Part shown: piece by piece, positions 44,506 through 57,831 of the stretch
Position numbering within the stretch: the stretch's first letter is position 1
Layout: each line of letters starts with the position of its first letter
Source: Saussurea involucrata
Taxonomy: Eukaryota; Streptophyta; Magnoliopsida; Asterales; Asteraceae
Length of the DNA stretch: 64,000 nt
Reading direction: 5' to 3'
Assembly (NCBI GenBank): GCA_033807775.1
Contig: JAWVWS010001085.1
Span: forward strand, 1 to 64,000
The notes under the pieces: generated by a model
Told to the model about the DNA's origin: nothing
Database searches by the model: none
What the model saw: only the letters and a program-made list of their open reading frames with translations
Program-made: the position numbers and the translations under genes

Positions 44506-45281
44506 GTAGGTGTGTCTGTTAATAATGTTCAAACACCGACACAAGAAAAAATATATGTTTAACAATTCAACAATTATAGAAAATAATAGTTTACATAATT
44601 TAGGTGTGTCTGTTAATAATGTTCTGATATAAAATAACTACATATTTAGATCATCTACATACAGTTAACGACACAAACTTATTTCCTTAAAAACACCAAA
44701 TAAACGGGTTAGAAAAATAAAAACGAAGTTGGTTTAGCAAATAAATTATCAAGGGGAGTTTACGCTTCCCAACAAGAGCACTACCCTTGTTTACTTTATC
44801 GTGTAGAATTATCGACTATCAAATTGGTTTATTAGTAAACGTCTTTTATCCGATAAGTTCTTACCGAGTAATTAGAGTCTTATCCCTCACTTATCATGTA
44901 AGATTTTTTGTCCTTGTCATGCTCATCCAAAATGTATATTTTAATAAAACCAACATTATGAGGTCGTAATATCTATATGTATATTTTAATAAAACCAACA
45001 TTATGAGGTTGTAATATCTATATGTATATTTTAATAAAACCAACATTATGAGGTTTTCCAAGACTTTTTTTCATCCATGGACCATGAATGCTTGATTAAT
45101 AATTAGGGTATTGAGTTAATTTGGATAGTACACAATCTCCAATCATTAAGGGACCTTCAAAATAATATATATTATACTTTTATTCACTTTTAAATATAAC
45201 AAGACGAAGACAAAACAAGCACATACCAAGAAATTGGAACTTACAAGGTAATGATACCAACAATAAACATGACATAAAGGT
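44506..45281. other. GLP distal upstream remnant and downstream spacer
   Basis: 44520-44930 matches 7330-7760 (CGACACAAGAAAAAATATATG, TTATCCGATAAG) and is the continuation of the region cut at 24791. From 44933 the downstream flank of the next GLP copy begins. No gene. Confidence 0.7.
44933..45056. repeat. 45-bp tandem triplication
   Basis: Units start TGTATATTTTAATAAAACC at 44933, 44978 and 45023 with period 45; the last is partial. The equivalent sites at about 23413 and 63604 hold one unit. Confidence 0.9.
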
Positions 45282-45769
45282 CTAGAATTTTGATTGAATT
45301 TGATAAACGATATTTTTGTCCACTTGGAAAGCCTTTGCAAGAATATCTGCGTTGATATCTGGGTTTGATCCAAACACAGCATTTGCAATGGTAATGGCAC
45401 CGGGGTTTTGGCTGCTCAAACCTGCAATCACAACAGCGTAGCCATGTCCGACGTTCCTTTGGAAGTGAATTAGACCTTGTGGGAACACAAAAACATCACC
45501 CACATGAAGTACTTTTGTCAAGAGACGGTTGTCAGGGTTAGATGTTACAAACCCAACCTCAATACTACCATTAATGACAACCAATATTTCAGTGGCCCGA
45601 GGGTGCGTGTGAGGAGGGTTAATACCCTGTGGTGCGAAGTCAATACGAGCCATTGAAATACCAAAAGTGTTGAGTCCCGGTAACTGTGCTACTGTCACGG
45701 TAGCCATTGAAATACCAAAAGCGAGCAACTCGCCACTAAGAGAGTGATTAAAAGCAATCGAGATGTCAT
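45282..45769 (-). pseudogene. GLP pseudogene between the arms, exon 1 fused out of frame to exon 2
   Basis: Exon 2 from the LPGLNTFGISMARIDF block to the stop is intact, with HTHPRATE and the GDVFVFPQGLIH box. The signal-peptide start (ATG at 45769, MTSRLLLITLLVASC) is joined directly to it; the intron, mature N-terminus and conserved cysteines are lost. From that ATG the frame hits TGA after ~24 codons, so no germin is made. At the joint a 20-bp block (GCCATTGAAATACCAAAAG) occurs twice, ~60 bp apart. Its flanks resemble pseudogene 3. Confidence 0.85.
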
Positions 45770-46135
45770 TGTTGAGAAGTGGAAATTAATTTGTTATTTG
45801 ATGAACTTTGGTGGCTCGAGAAATCTATGTGATAAGGTATGTTACTTAGAAATGTTTTTACAGCAGAAACATTCGAACAAAAAAACTAGCATATGACATA
45901 TTGTAGTCAATTAAAAAAATAACCATGTGGAAAGAGTATTACAACGATAAAGTCATCAAATACATCAAGATATATTTCAACTATGTTGTTCGATTCATAA
46001 TTCAATAAAGATGGAAGTCTAATGTGGGTATGATCAATTCAATTACTTTTCATTTTTATTTATTTTCATATTTTAGATTTATTTTTATGGAATGATGAAT
46101 GTGTAAAATGTAACCTTTGTATGCGGTTTTTAACA
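45770..46135. other. Upstream region of the inter-arm GLP pseudogene
   Basis: Matches 23903-24760 in part. A TATA-like stretch is not clear (the intact genes' TTTTTATAG reads TTTTTACAG here). No gene. Confidence 0.6.
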
Positions 46136-47705
46136 AAGGGGTTATACTTTTATACGCGTTTTCTTGGAAATTTTCTTTTGTTCACCATGGATGTCTGGAT
46201 TAACTTACGTTTAACTAATTTTATGAGACTTGGAATACAGTTTTTTGATCGATAAATTTAATGTTGGTGTACATGGTGACTGGTTGATTTAGTAGATATT
46301 GATTATGAGATTATTTTGAATGTTTCAAGGTTTAAAAGTAATTATACATATATAACTAAAACAATTCAACTTTTAATTCATTAAACTTTAATAAAAAGTA
46401 AAAGTAAGTTACTTGAGATATTTATGCAATTTTCTTAAAATCATTTTTGATATCATTAAAGTTACTACCAAACATTCACATATAGCTAATTGAATAAGTT
46501 GTAAGTCTCATTAAGCTCATTAAGATGCTAAAGAAAGGGTCAGTTTAAATAAAAAGGCTAAATAGCGTGAAAATTAAATGCAAGAAACCATTGTAGTATG
46601 TGTTTGAATTGGTCCCGATAGATAACTTCATATCTTAATTATATCACATATGGAGATCGAATCAATAGATTGAGTCAAAAAGCTCGAGTTCTGAGTGTTA
46701 CCCATGTGATTATCGGTAGATTGAGTCAATTTTTTTTCTTAACGTGTTTTATAAGCATCCTTCGAATTTGTTGAGCGTTGAGTGAATACAAAATCCACTG
46801 AAAATAAGTATGGTGATTTCTAGTCAATTGAGGTTTTATTCTCAATTCTAAGGCTTATGATCTTGTATATAACTACAAACACACACTTCATTGTAGAAAA
46901 ACAGGGGCGATCACGTAATTTTATGCATAAAATTCTAACTCTATCGTTTTTGTTTTTTCATGATTTCAGAATATGGGATTTATAATCTTAATTAGTTTTC
47001 TGGGATTGTTTTAATAGAGTTGGTTTCAGTAAGAATAATAGTTATCGTGAGAAAGAGAAGAACAAATCTCCACCCTTGGATCAATCCGATTTGAAGATCA
47101 ATTGAAAATTCTCTTCTAACTAATACATGGTTTAATTAACAGAAGTATACGCTTTAGGTCAACATATATCTAAGTCTGTTTACAAAGCACGAAGAGTAAT
47201 TGATCAAATTCATGGATGTTTTTACGAAGAAACACATGCCTTATCGAGCATGGTATCCCATTTTAGGACTTAGTTTGAACCATTAGATCAACACTAATTA
47301 AAAGTGATTAAGAGTCCAAATCTCTGCGTACGCTTCACACCTTAACTTCTATTCTCACACGATCATCCGTCTGTTTCAATATACACAAACTTTATATAAA
47401 GGTACATATATATGTTCAAACTTCAAGGATTTAAGGTTTCTTGGTATAGAAGGAAATGCTAATTCATATTTTTAACTATGCATTTTTTTAAAATGTCAGT
47501 AAATGCCTCATTAATTATCAGGATTTTGAGTTAGGATCTTATACGATTTGGAGTAGTTCAATAATAGAAATATAAATGACAATCAATATAATGTATATTT
47601 CTTTTATTCACTCTTAAATATTATAGCACAAACATAAGCCTACGAATATCACGAAATTGAAAATTATAAGTTATTAAACCCGACATTTGAAGACCACATC
47701 AAGGA
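46136..47705. other. Intergenic, no gene seen
   Basis: Copy of 4586-6156; nothing supported. Confidence 0.7.
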
Positions 47706-48459
47706 CTAGAATTTTGATTTAATTTGATCAACGACCTTCTTGTCCACTTGGAAAGCCTTTGCAAGAAGATCTTCATCGATATTTGGGTTAGAACCAAACA
47801 CCGCATTTGCAATGGTAATGGCACCCGGATTTTGGCTACTCAGAGCTGCAATAACAAAAGCATCATCATTTCCGACGTTCCTTTGGAAATGAACCAGACC
47901 TTGTGGAAAAACGAAAACATCACCCTTTTGAAGTTTTTTAGTGATGAGATGGTTTTCAGGGTTAGATGTGACAAAACCGACTTCAATATTGCCTTTTATG
48001 ACCGTCAAGATTTCAGTGGCCCTAGGGTGCGTGTGTGGAGGGTTAATACCCCATGGAGCAAAGTCGATACGAGCCATTGAAATACCAAAAGTGTTGAGTC
48101 CCGGTAACTCTGCTACACTCACTGTAGTCACGTTAAATCCAGCCGCGTTTGATGTATCTCCCCTTAGGTGGAGCCCACTAAAAAAGAAATCATTTGCTCG
48201 CACAAGCTTTGGATCTTTGCATACCTCACCATTCACGAATACTATAAAAACAAAATAAGGAACTCATAGTTAGGCACATACATAAATGTCATATTTTCGA
48301 ATCATAAACATTAGACCATGTTTTAACATTTCAAAATTAGTTTTTACCTCGACTATTTTGTGCAGCAACACAAAAGTCCTGTAGAGGACTTGGATCTGAA
48401 GCCCTAGCAAGTGAACAACTTGCCACGAGGAGAATGAATACAAACAAACGAGATGTCAT
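47706..48459 (-). CDS. Germin-like protein, arm B copy (complete, 2 exons)
   Basis: Exon 1 is 48459-48348 and exon 2 is 48241-47706, with the same 106-bp intron and 215 aa. It is identical to the arm A protein except for four substitutions: M19R beside the signal cleavage site, M117T after the first germin box, R135H, and V163D after the second box. All metal ligands (H107, H109, E114, H155), the C30/C45 pair and the N74 sequon are kept. M19R puts a charge at position -2 of the predicted cleavage site, which could affect processing. It is a secreted cupin like its twin. Confidence 0.95.
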
Positions 48460-48542
48460 TGTTGAGAAGTGAAAACTTGTTTTTTTGGTTAACTTTGATA
48501 GCTCGAGAAAAATGTGAGATGAAGCATGCAACATGGTGATGT

Positions 48543-48549
48543 TTTTATA
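48543..48549 (-). promoter_or_regulatory. TATA box of arm B germin-like gene
   Basis: TATAAAA on the minus strand, 84 bp before the ATG, identical to arm A. Confidence 0.65.
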
Positions 48550-49390
48550 GCAAAAATAATGGGACATAAAAAACTAGCTTATGAGAAATGACATATTTTT
48601 ATTAATAAAAAAACTTGTGGAAAAAGTAACACATACTATAAAGTGTCAAATATGTCAACATTGGATACATTCAACTAATTATGTTGTTCAAATCTTAATT
48701 TTGTAAAGACGGGTGACTAATATGGGTATGGTAGGTTAATTTCATTTCATTTCATTTATAGACATTTTCATATCCTAGATTTAATTTAATGTAATTTTAA
48801 TTGTTTATTATTTATTGGTCGTAATAAACGTGCTTAGACCTATTCCAACAAGGGTTCAAATACGTTGTGACGAGCCAAAATTCCAAAATCGACACAAGAA
48901 AAAATATATGTCTAACAATTCAATAGTTATAGAAAATAATAGTTTACATGATTTAGGTGTGCATGTTAATAATATTCTGATATGTAATAACTACATTTTA
49001 GATCATCTACATACAATTAACGACATAAACTTATTTACATAAAAAACACCAAATAAACGGGTTAGAGAAACAAAAACGAAGTTGGGTTCATTGCTAATTT
49101 GCATTTTAGCAAATAAATTATTAAGGGGAGTTTACGCTTCCCAACAAGAGCACTACCCTTATTTACTTTATCGTGTAGAATTATTGGCTATCAAATTGGT
49201 TTATTAGTAAACGTCTTTTATCCGATAAGTGCTTAACGGGTAATTAGAGTCTTATCCCTCACTTATCAAGTAAGATTCTTGGTATTTATCATGTCCTTAT
49301 CGGATAAGATTCTAGGCCCTTGTAATGCTCATCAAAAATATAAATGACATGCAGTAAAGCGTTTGGTTAACCACCCATAATTAAAAACAA

Positions 49391-49711
49391 GAGTAAGTGT
49401 CGTTTTTTTTCTTATGGTTTGTTAAAAATTGTGATTTTTAACCCTATGGTTTAAAAGCTACGCTTTTCGTCCTTATAGTTTACTAATCGTTGCTATTTTT
49501 GTTTTTTATGATTTAAAACTTATTATTGTTTCGGTTTCTATGGTTTACAATTCTTTATTTTTTAGTCCCTTGTAATTAAAAGATAGAAATTAGTTCATGG
49601 ATAAAAATACAAAGAAATACAAACCATAGAGACAAAAATTGCAATTTTATACCATATGGACCAAAATAGAAATTATGAACAAACCATAGGGATGAGAAGT
49701 ATAAATTACTC
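49391..49711. mobile_element. Putative MITE, arm B copy
   Basis: Copy of 7842-8162 with the same inverted ends. Confidence 0.4.
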
Positions 49712-50198
49712 TAAAACAAATATTGAGTATTATATTAACAAAGTTATTTTATCTTTTAAATATGGTGTTTTTATGTTGTTGATGAGGTCAAATGGTTGGT
49801 TTATTAGATTTGGATGAAAAATAAACCATTGAATTAGTTCAAAAGCATTTTTATATAATTACTTGGAGTATTCTCAAGGAAAGAACCATCTTTACTTTGA
49901 AAATATCTTTTCTCATAGAAGATGAAGTTAGAATCTTCAATATATATTTGTTTTCATATCAAATTTTACATGTATTCTAGAATTTGGAAAATTTGGTATT
50001 TTTGAACTATATTTTTTCTTTTATAGAAAAAGTTAAGGAGAAGGAAAACTAATGCAAGGTAAACACACATTTGATGCTTAATTTTAATATTTTGATATAT
50101 GAATGGAGAAGATGTGGAGAAAATTATAAAAAAAGAGCAAAAAACTCATCGAAACAATTATATTAAATTGATACAATGAATATAATTAAAATGGTGGG

Positions 50199-50496
50199 TA
50201 TAAGAGCACATATAGCGTAAAGGTTCATGAAGTGATGCTTCTTTTTTCAGCTCGTTGCCAAGAACTGGTACATGTCACATGACATGGATTAGAGTCTTAC
50301 ACTCCAAATTTTCTACAAAGAGTCGGTGAACGACCGAAAAAAACGATCAAGGAATGGCCGAGAAAAAGCCGGAAAAGGATAATGTATACATGCATGTATA
50401 TATATGTATTTATCTATTTTGGAGATAGTTTTAGAAAAACTGATAGAAAAAAAATATAACTGAAAAATCACATTCTATTTTAGATATGCTCTTATA
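50199..50496. mobile_element. Putative TATAAGAGCA MITE, arm B copy
   Basis: Copy of 8649-8946. Just beyond it arm B lacks 61 bp (bounded by CTCT microhomology) and 18 bp present in arm A. Confidence 0.4.
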
Positions 50497-51181
50497 ATAT
50501 TATAAAATATTAAACAAAATAGGGAATTTGACCAATAAAAATATGTTCTCCCTCTATTTGAACACCAATTTACTTATCATCATTCTTTAATAGATTTTTA
50601 TTTTTATTTACAATATTTTTTACATCCTCAATGTATTACTTGATCTGATTGTGACATTAAAAAGGATGCAAATAGCATTGTCCACAAATATAATGTATAC
50701 TGTATTTTACATCCTAGAAACTACCTACACTTGAGATATAATGAGTTTGTTTTGGTTTATGTGTTTTTATTTTTACATGATTCAACTGAACGAGCGTAAC
50801 AATCTGAGCTCATATGACATTTCAACGCCAAATGTACAAAGTTGGTATGATTCTTAGACTTATTGAAACACTGAAATCGTTTTTAGATCATCCATGTAAC
50901 CACATGGATCAATTACAGTATTGTACTCTAAAAAAATATAGCGACGTGTAAACACCATGTCAAAATTATTTGGCGATACGAAGACAATTCAATGCCTAAG
51001 CAGTTCGAAGTAAATAATGTCACAACAGCCCAATGAGATTGGTTTACCCGGTTGCTTTCATATTACCCTTAACGAAAATTCTCAAATGTTGAACAATTTC
51101 TTAAAATGTTTTCAAAGTGTCATTTTTGTAACTATTTTTAAAGTTGGTTACTTGAACTAAAAACCAACCAAAACACAATCA

Positions 51182-51465
51182 GGGGCTGTTTGTTTACCTC
51201 TTAATAGTTCCATTAAGAGGATACATCTGAATCGCTAAGAGGTAAATCCTGTTTTGCAAACAAAATGTCTGCCTCTTAATGGTTCTAAAACCCTCTGAAT
51301 GATTTAGCATCCTGGGTCTCCCTTAACCATTCAGCACCCTGATTTCATTCTAAACAATTACCAAACAACCATATTTCATTTTGCACTAAATCATAAAAGC
51401 CTCTTAATCATTCTGACCACTTAATCATTCCGCACCAAACCATTCAGCAGCTACCAAACAGCCCC
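51182..51465. mobile_element. GGGGCTGTTTG MITE, arm B copy
   Basis: Copy of 9711-9994, same terminal inverted repeats. Confidence 0.6.
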
Positions 51466-51749
51466 TTAGTCATTTTATGCATTTTCTTCTACTTATTTAT
51501 AAAAACGTATTATGATAATAATTTTTCCATTGAAAAACCAAAAATTTTATTTCAAATTCACATTAGAGTAATAGCATGTATTGCAATTTCATTGTAGTAT
51601 ATGATGGAATAGGAGAGAACAATGTGGCATATAATATAATATAAAATCCTTTTATTCACTTTAAATATAAGAGGACTAGGACAAATAGATCAAAATCAAG
51701 AAACTGAAAATTATAGGTTAATAAAACCGACATTAGATCGCGCGACGAT

Positions 51750-51898
51750 CTAGAAGTTTGATTGAATTAGATAAATAATTTTCTCGTCCACCTAGAAAGC
51801 CCTTGCAAGAGTATCTGCAGGTATATCAGGGTTAGAGCCTAACACTGCATTTGCAATGGTAATGACACCTGGGTTTTGGCTACTCAAAGCTGCAATAC
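51750..51898 (-). pseudogene. GLP pseudogene 2, 3' fragment (arm B)
   Basis: Copy of 10279-10427 with the same in-frame TAG, so the damage pre-dates the duplication. Its exon 1 remnant is at 60228-60277. Confidence 0.8.
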
Positions 51899-52427
51899 TT
51901 AATCTTTTCGGCTTAAGTCTAGGCACTTTAACTACATATCTAGTTCACTTAAACTACTGCTCTAATATCAACTTGTAACACGCTAAATACTGGATGAAAT
52001 TTAAACTTGAAAAATTTCCGAAAAATGTACTTCTGTATTTAAACAAAACGCCCAAGGAATGGGGAAATAAAGTGTGGCTTTTACAATCCCAAGAAGCGAG
52101 CAATTAACGGTTCAACAACCTAATAATCTAGGACATCAATTTCTAAATTACATTCGGGTGTTGTCTAATTTCTACCAAAAATCAACATTTATAATCTATC
52201 ATGTACTCCAAGTACTCCCAAAAATGTTATTGACACATCGCGACTCTTCACTCAAGCCCGAGGAGCCCCACCGCTCGAAAGTCCTACCAACACATCCAAA
52301 AGAAGAAGTGTTAGGCTACATATTGATAATAGAAATCTAACAGCTTGTAATAATAGATTTAATTGAGGTATGGTAGAAAACATAATAAACCCCATGACGA
52401 AAATCATTGGATGTCCAATGCTCCAAG

Positions 52428-52725
52428 TGTTGATGGGAACTCGGAAGTCGATACGCAAACTCATAAGTGTAAGTCTCATTTTAACAAGGCAACAATTCAT
52501 ATATTGTAGAGAATGGTAACAAGAAGATAGATAATAGAATAGGTGTTTTATTGAAGATGAAAGCAACCTAGAGAGAGAATGGATCTCTCTCTAGAACACT
52601 AAACATTATATACCCCCTTTGTTACACTATTAAGCCCAAGCCCTTATAACATAACCCAAGCCCATATTACAATTAATACCCCTTTACAAAACTATCTTAT
52701 AATTAGGACATTTTGTGTCCTAACA
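52428..52725 (-). mobile_element. Copia-like solo LTR, arm B copy
   Basis: Copy of 10957-11254, with the same ends, TATA box and polyadenylation signal. Confidence 0.65.
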
Positions 52726-55700
52726 ATAAGACAAGATAATTACACAATCGTTAGTAGTAACATCATAATCCACAATAAACGAAACAAGCGCAACCCCGAA
52801 GAGTCTATAACTTGTGAGCCCACAATTTCAACCACTCCAGGTCTATACATTGGGTCACTCTAAATCCACAAACAAGCACTTTAGAATTACACCTTACTGC
52901 CCATGAGACGATGTCCGACCATATAGGTCCACATCTTACTTATCATGGATCCCGATGCCTATTCCGTGCTATGACTCTAGTGCCTATGAATTCATTACAC
53001 TAAAACTACAAGCCCTGACTCTCAAATAAGCCAATACTATTATTACCAACAAGCAAACTTTATAAACAACGATAATGATAACAATCATTAAATGTGGGGA
53101 CAACTCATCATTGGCATAATAATAAATATTGAAGTATCATGATATTTCCAAATAGTCATTTAATCCATAATCCAACCTCAAATCCCCCTTTTATTAATGT
53201 TTCCCTTAAAATTCCCCAATTTATCAAAACCCTAGATTTTGACCTAAAGTGGTCAAAATCATTTTTCATCAAACCAAAGTAGTAAATAGAAGTGGGAACT
53301 CATGAACAAACCAAGGAGAGTTAAATATTCCAAGTTTTCCAACCATTTTACATAACAAAACCTTATGATTATCAAAACTCTTTTGGGTTAAAAGTACAAC
53401 CATAAATATGAGAAATAGAAGACATAAATAAGTTAGAATCATTTATAATAACATGTATATGAGTTGAGGTTGAGGATAACTCACCTTAGAGGGTTTTATA
53501 GAAAACCTAAGCCCTATAAAGTGCAAGAGGAGATCCTTTGAGCACTTAGAGCCTAGAACACTTGAGAGCTTCTTAACAATCACCACCTAAAAGGGTGAGG
53601 GAGGCCATTAATGACCTTGGCATCACAATAAATGAAGTGAGATGAGGGAAACTAGAGATTACCTTAGAGGGAGGAGAAAATCGCCCTAAAATGGAGAGGA
53701 GGGGAGTGAAATCCGATTTTGGTAAAGTGAGAGAGAAGAGTGAGATTTGGGGAGAAAAAGGAGAAAATTCGTCAGATGCCATGCGGCCGTCAGACTGGCA
53801 CCATGTAATAGCCGTGTTCTTAATTGAGTAAATAAAAGTTTTGTGGTGCAATTGGGAAAGAAAGTTTATTGTGCATATGTTAAAGTATAAATTATGTGAG
53901 AAACCCTAGCAAATCCCATTTTTCTCTAAGACTCTATGGGTGCGGATAAGGTGTAAATAGGTGTGCGGAAGCAAGAATCAATCCGTCCAGAGTTCTTCAA
54001 ATTGGGAATGTGGAATTATCTTGCAAGGTAAGCTAATCTCTTGTGCTTTAAGATTTAAATTTAGAGTCTAGAAGATTGGAGTTTTTGCTATCATTTGGTG
54101 AGAAAGAAATAAGAGACTCTGTGGGTGTTCTCCTACTGGGTGGATTGAAATTGATAGATTAGGTAATAAGATAATCGCTAATAACACTCCCCTATGCTTA
54201 TGTTTAACATCTAAAAGATTTATGCATAAAAAGAAGTCGGGTTAAGTCGAAATCATTTCAAAGCCCGTGGTTCCGGTATTGTTTTATATTTTGGTTCCGG
54301 TATTTTGTTTACAATTAGTGGATCCTGAACCAAGAGTCCGGAAGTTATAAAAAGGGAATTGTTCCGGAATGTTAAAATGATCCGGAATGGTTTGAGTTTC
54401 AAAGATGATCCGGAACTGATATTTTGCCTTGGAACCGAAATTATTTAAATGGACATTTTTGGTTTGGGGGATCCGGAACATGTATTTAGGATCTGGAATT
54501 ATGGATAAAATGGCTATGATCCGGTACTGTCTATGTGAGATCCGGAAGAAATTAAATGTTGGACTTTTCGATTTGTGAATCCGGAAGCAACAAAATCAGA
54601 TCCGGTACTATTTAATTAAAGCTGTGCCGTTATTAATTAAATAACTGGGCTGTTATTTAATCAATGGATTGGGCCGGTAATTACCTATACTAATGACACC
54701 ATTGAGTCTAACCGCTTCTGGAGAGATCTGAGCCGTATAAACTCAATTCTATTTTCAATCTTGGCCGTTCAAAATCATTAAGCCCATTCATTCACCCCAT
54801 TCAGTCACGGTTACCAGCTACCTACCAGACTCTCCCTCTCCCACGTTCTGCAAACCGGTCTCCGCCTTCAACCTCCCCTCCTCCACGTTCAATCCACGTT
54901 AAATCCCTAAATTTCTCACAGGAACTCCCCCACAAACTCTCTACTTTTCTCCAAAGCCTCTAATTTCTCTCTACCTCTTCTTCTTTTCTTTCTTTTTTGT
55001 TTCAACATTTGAGATGGAATACCTAAATCGGTAAGTTGTTTATGAGTTGGATAAGTACATATGTGGGTTTCGATTGGTTTGCCCTTTCAGGTTTTCGATT
55101 GATTTTTGGTTTTTTGAAGATTTCTACATCAAATCTACAGTGGGAAGGAGAAACATCCATATACGAACTTTAATTTTGTAGGAGAACCAAGGCGGTGGGA
55201 AGGAGATGCATCCATATACGAAGCTACAAATCGATTTTCACACCAGGTTCGATCATTCTGTTGTTGGATTTCTCTATTCTTCATCTTTTAATAGGTTCGA
55301 TTATCTGGTTGGTTTTCATTCTTCATTTTCGATTTCAGGTTCCAGCTTCTAAAGATATATGAAACAGGTCAAAAAACCCAACACCCATCTCTCTAATTTC
55401 ATCCCTGTCTTATCGATAAGAAATCCATTAAAGTTGAAGCGTCACTGACACTATTTATTTGTGAACTTGGTGGTGGAAATCAACCTGTAGAGTAAGTTCA
55501 AATGTTTTGAAATGTCACTTTATGTTCTAAAGTTTGATAATTTTTGGATTTTTAACTTATTATTTGCTTAATTAATTTGTAGGTGAGTCTTTTCCAAATC
55601 CCAAGCAAATAAGTTTAACTGAAAACTGAAACTCTTAAATTTTGTAGTTTTTTCCCCTAAAAGTTGCTTCTCCATCATCTTCTTACGTGAAGTTTTTGTT

Positions 55701-56131
55701 CTACTTTCTCAACCACCAAGTGTTTGTGTTATTGTTTGTGTGACTATGTGTGTAGGAACACACAGTTTCAAACACAGAATATCATTTCAATTGCAAATGT
55801 TTCATGTTTTGAGGCTGGTAAATAAAAAGGGTAATCTCAACTGAGGACTAATTCCTCTCAATATTTTCAAACACAGAATATCATTTCATTGGCATTCTAT
55901 TTGACTTTGTTGTTTTAGCTATTCTTACTTCTTAGAGGTCATACAGTTCATTATCTAAGCTTTTTATTATGCCAATGTTGTGGAAAAATCATAAATCTCA
56001 TGATTCATTGTGCTCTTCAGTGATTCCTGAATGGCAAATAGCTTCCAGGTTTATAGGAGTCAGCCCATTCAATGGAGTAGTTATTAGGAAAGAATTAATC
56101 TAAAATTTTCAGCCACTTTCTTTACTTGCAG

Positions 56132-56619
56132 CGTGTGGTATCATAGGAAATTTCAAGTTCCTCTCTGCAGCCACACATACGTAAAATGTGAAGCATATTG
56201 GAACTCTGATTCAAACAGCAACAACTTCCAGAAACTAAAACTGAACAGGCCCATTCAGAATAGAGGTTTAGCTGGAAAAACCTTTGTTCAGTAGGGATAT
56301 GCGCAGATCCTTTGAGTGATAATGAATGTCATTCACATGTCGAGGAGGAAAAAGTTGGAGTACTGCTTTTGAATCTTGGAGGCCCAGAGACACTTCATGA
56401 TGTTCAACCCTTTTTGTATAATCTATTTGCTGACCCAGTATGTGTATTATTACATTTAATTTCTTTTGTATAAAAAAAGATCCCATGCTAATTAGTTTCC
56501 ATTTCTTTCATGCTAACATTTTAGTGTTTGGCACAGGATATCATCCGTCTACCAAGGTTGTTCCGTTTCCTACAACGACCTTTAGCACAACTTATTTCTC
56601 TACTAAGGGCACCGAAAGG
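56132..56619 (+). pseudogene. Captured ferrochelatase gene fragment
   Basis: Exon 56132-56437 follows TTACTTGCAG and ends at GTATGTG. It encodes transit/N-terminal sequence (KLKLNRPIQNRGLAGKTFVQ), then, after a frameshift near 56290, EEEKVGVLLLNLGGPETLHDVQ and PFLYNLFADP, the hallmark ferrochelatase N-terminus. Exon 56537-56619 follows TTTGGCACAG and encodes DIIRLPRLFRFLQRPLAQ and LISLLRAPK. Ferrochelatase inserts iron into protoporphyrin in plastids. The catalytic C-terminal two thirds is missing, so the copy is non-functional. Upstream sequence from ~55990 (SSVIPEWQIASRF) may be more of its transit region. Confidence 0.88.
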
Positions 56620-57185
56620 ATGCTACAATTTCACTTGACACTTGCATTCAAACTCGATAAATTGATGATTTCACTAACATATTTCTAAGATACCAGTTCT
56701 TATAGCAAGTGTAAATGAGATAATGAAGAACAAGATGAAGATAGTCGTGAAGATAGACAAAACGAAGAAAATAGCCTTTAATATATTAAAACATTTGTAG
56801 TAAATTGTGCTTGCTTAGGCATTCTTCATCCATTGAAATCCTTATGTAGTGATTCTCTATTTTTGGCCTACCTGCTTCCTTACACCCCCACCTAAACATA
56901 TCTTTACATGCTTTATAATGAAGAAAATATGCCCTTCATGGGCCACATGTAATCCTACTACACATGCCATTAAATTAAGTAAATTTTAAAAAATTATACA
57001 CCTTTGCTTACCTACATAAAAACTGAGGCTTGGGACATATGCAGATCTTGCATCAAATGTTAGAAGTGCATGCAACATAATACTTTGTGGAAGATCTCTG
57101 CTTATATAATCAGTTTTTTTGTGGAAATTATAGTGAATAATTTGACTTTTTTAGTGATAAATATAATCCACTGACTTACTTTTAG

Positions 57186-57831
57186 ATTGATTTTGAATTC
57201 AATGATGCTGACATTGTGGAAGAAGGAAGCCTAAATGCAGTCATTGGCAATCAGAAACCTCAAGGAGACGAGTCTATAATGGAAGAGAAGGTCAGTAAAA
57301 AAAATTATTCAATTCTTATTCCTGTGCATTGGTCAGTAAAAAAATATTTTATATTATATTATAGACTTGATTCTTAACTTTTGTTTCTTGGTTGTTGTTC
57401 CATGTTACATCTAAATTGATGTTTTCCTTACGTATTTAAGTGTTTTTTTTATATAAACCAGGCAACCATGAAACACTTGACACAGAGGATCGAGAACTTG
57501 GATGGAAAATTTGATCAGCAAGTGGAAATATCAAAGTTGATTAAAAGTGAGGTACATTTGTGAGGCCGAATGATTAGACCAATGTAATAGTTTTTTTTAG
57601 GATTGGCTCAAGCATAATATAAGGTGGGTCTGGAGGAGAATGTGGTTGGTATTTGCATTGATTTCTAAGTAATAACAGTAGGTCAATGAGGGAAGTCTAG
57701 CTTATGCTATGAACTTACTATAGAAGTATAATTAACTTGCTGAACTTGTGAAACATGCAACTGATGTCCGTAATAATTTTTCCTAAATAGGCTACGACTT
57801 GGATTCAATAAATAGAATGGTTTCTGGTTTG
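57186..57831 (+). pseudogene. Captured DUF1664-type gene exons with an unidentified exon
   Basis: Exon 57462-57551 (after ACCAG, before GTACAT) encodes ATMKHLTQRIENLDGKFDQQ followed by VEISKLIKSE. An exon ending 57831 (before GTGAGT) encodes IGYDLDSINRMVSGL. Both match the DUF1664 coiled-coil family of plants, with the intervening exon lost. Exon 57186-57290 encodes an acidic IDFEFNDADIVEEGSLNAV stretch that I do not recognise; it may belong to the same or another gene. The 58355-58430 stretch (ANFEYIEEAESRVEENKSC) is also unassigned. Confidence 0.65.
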
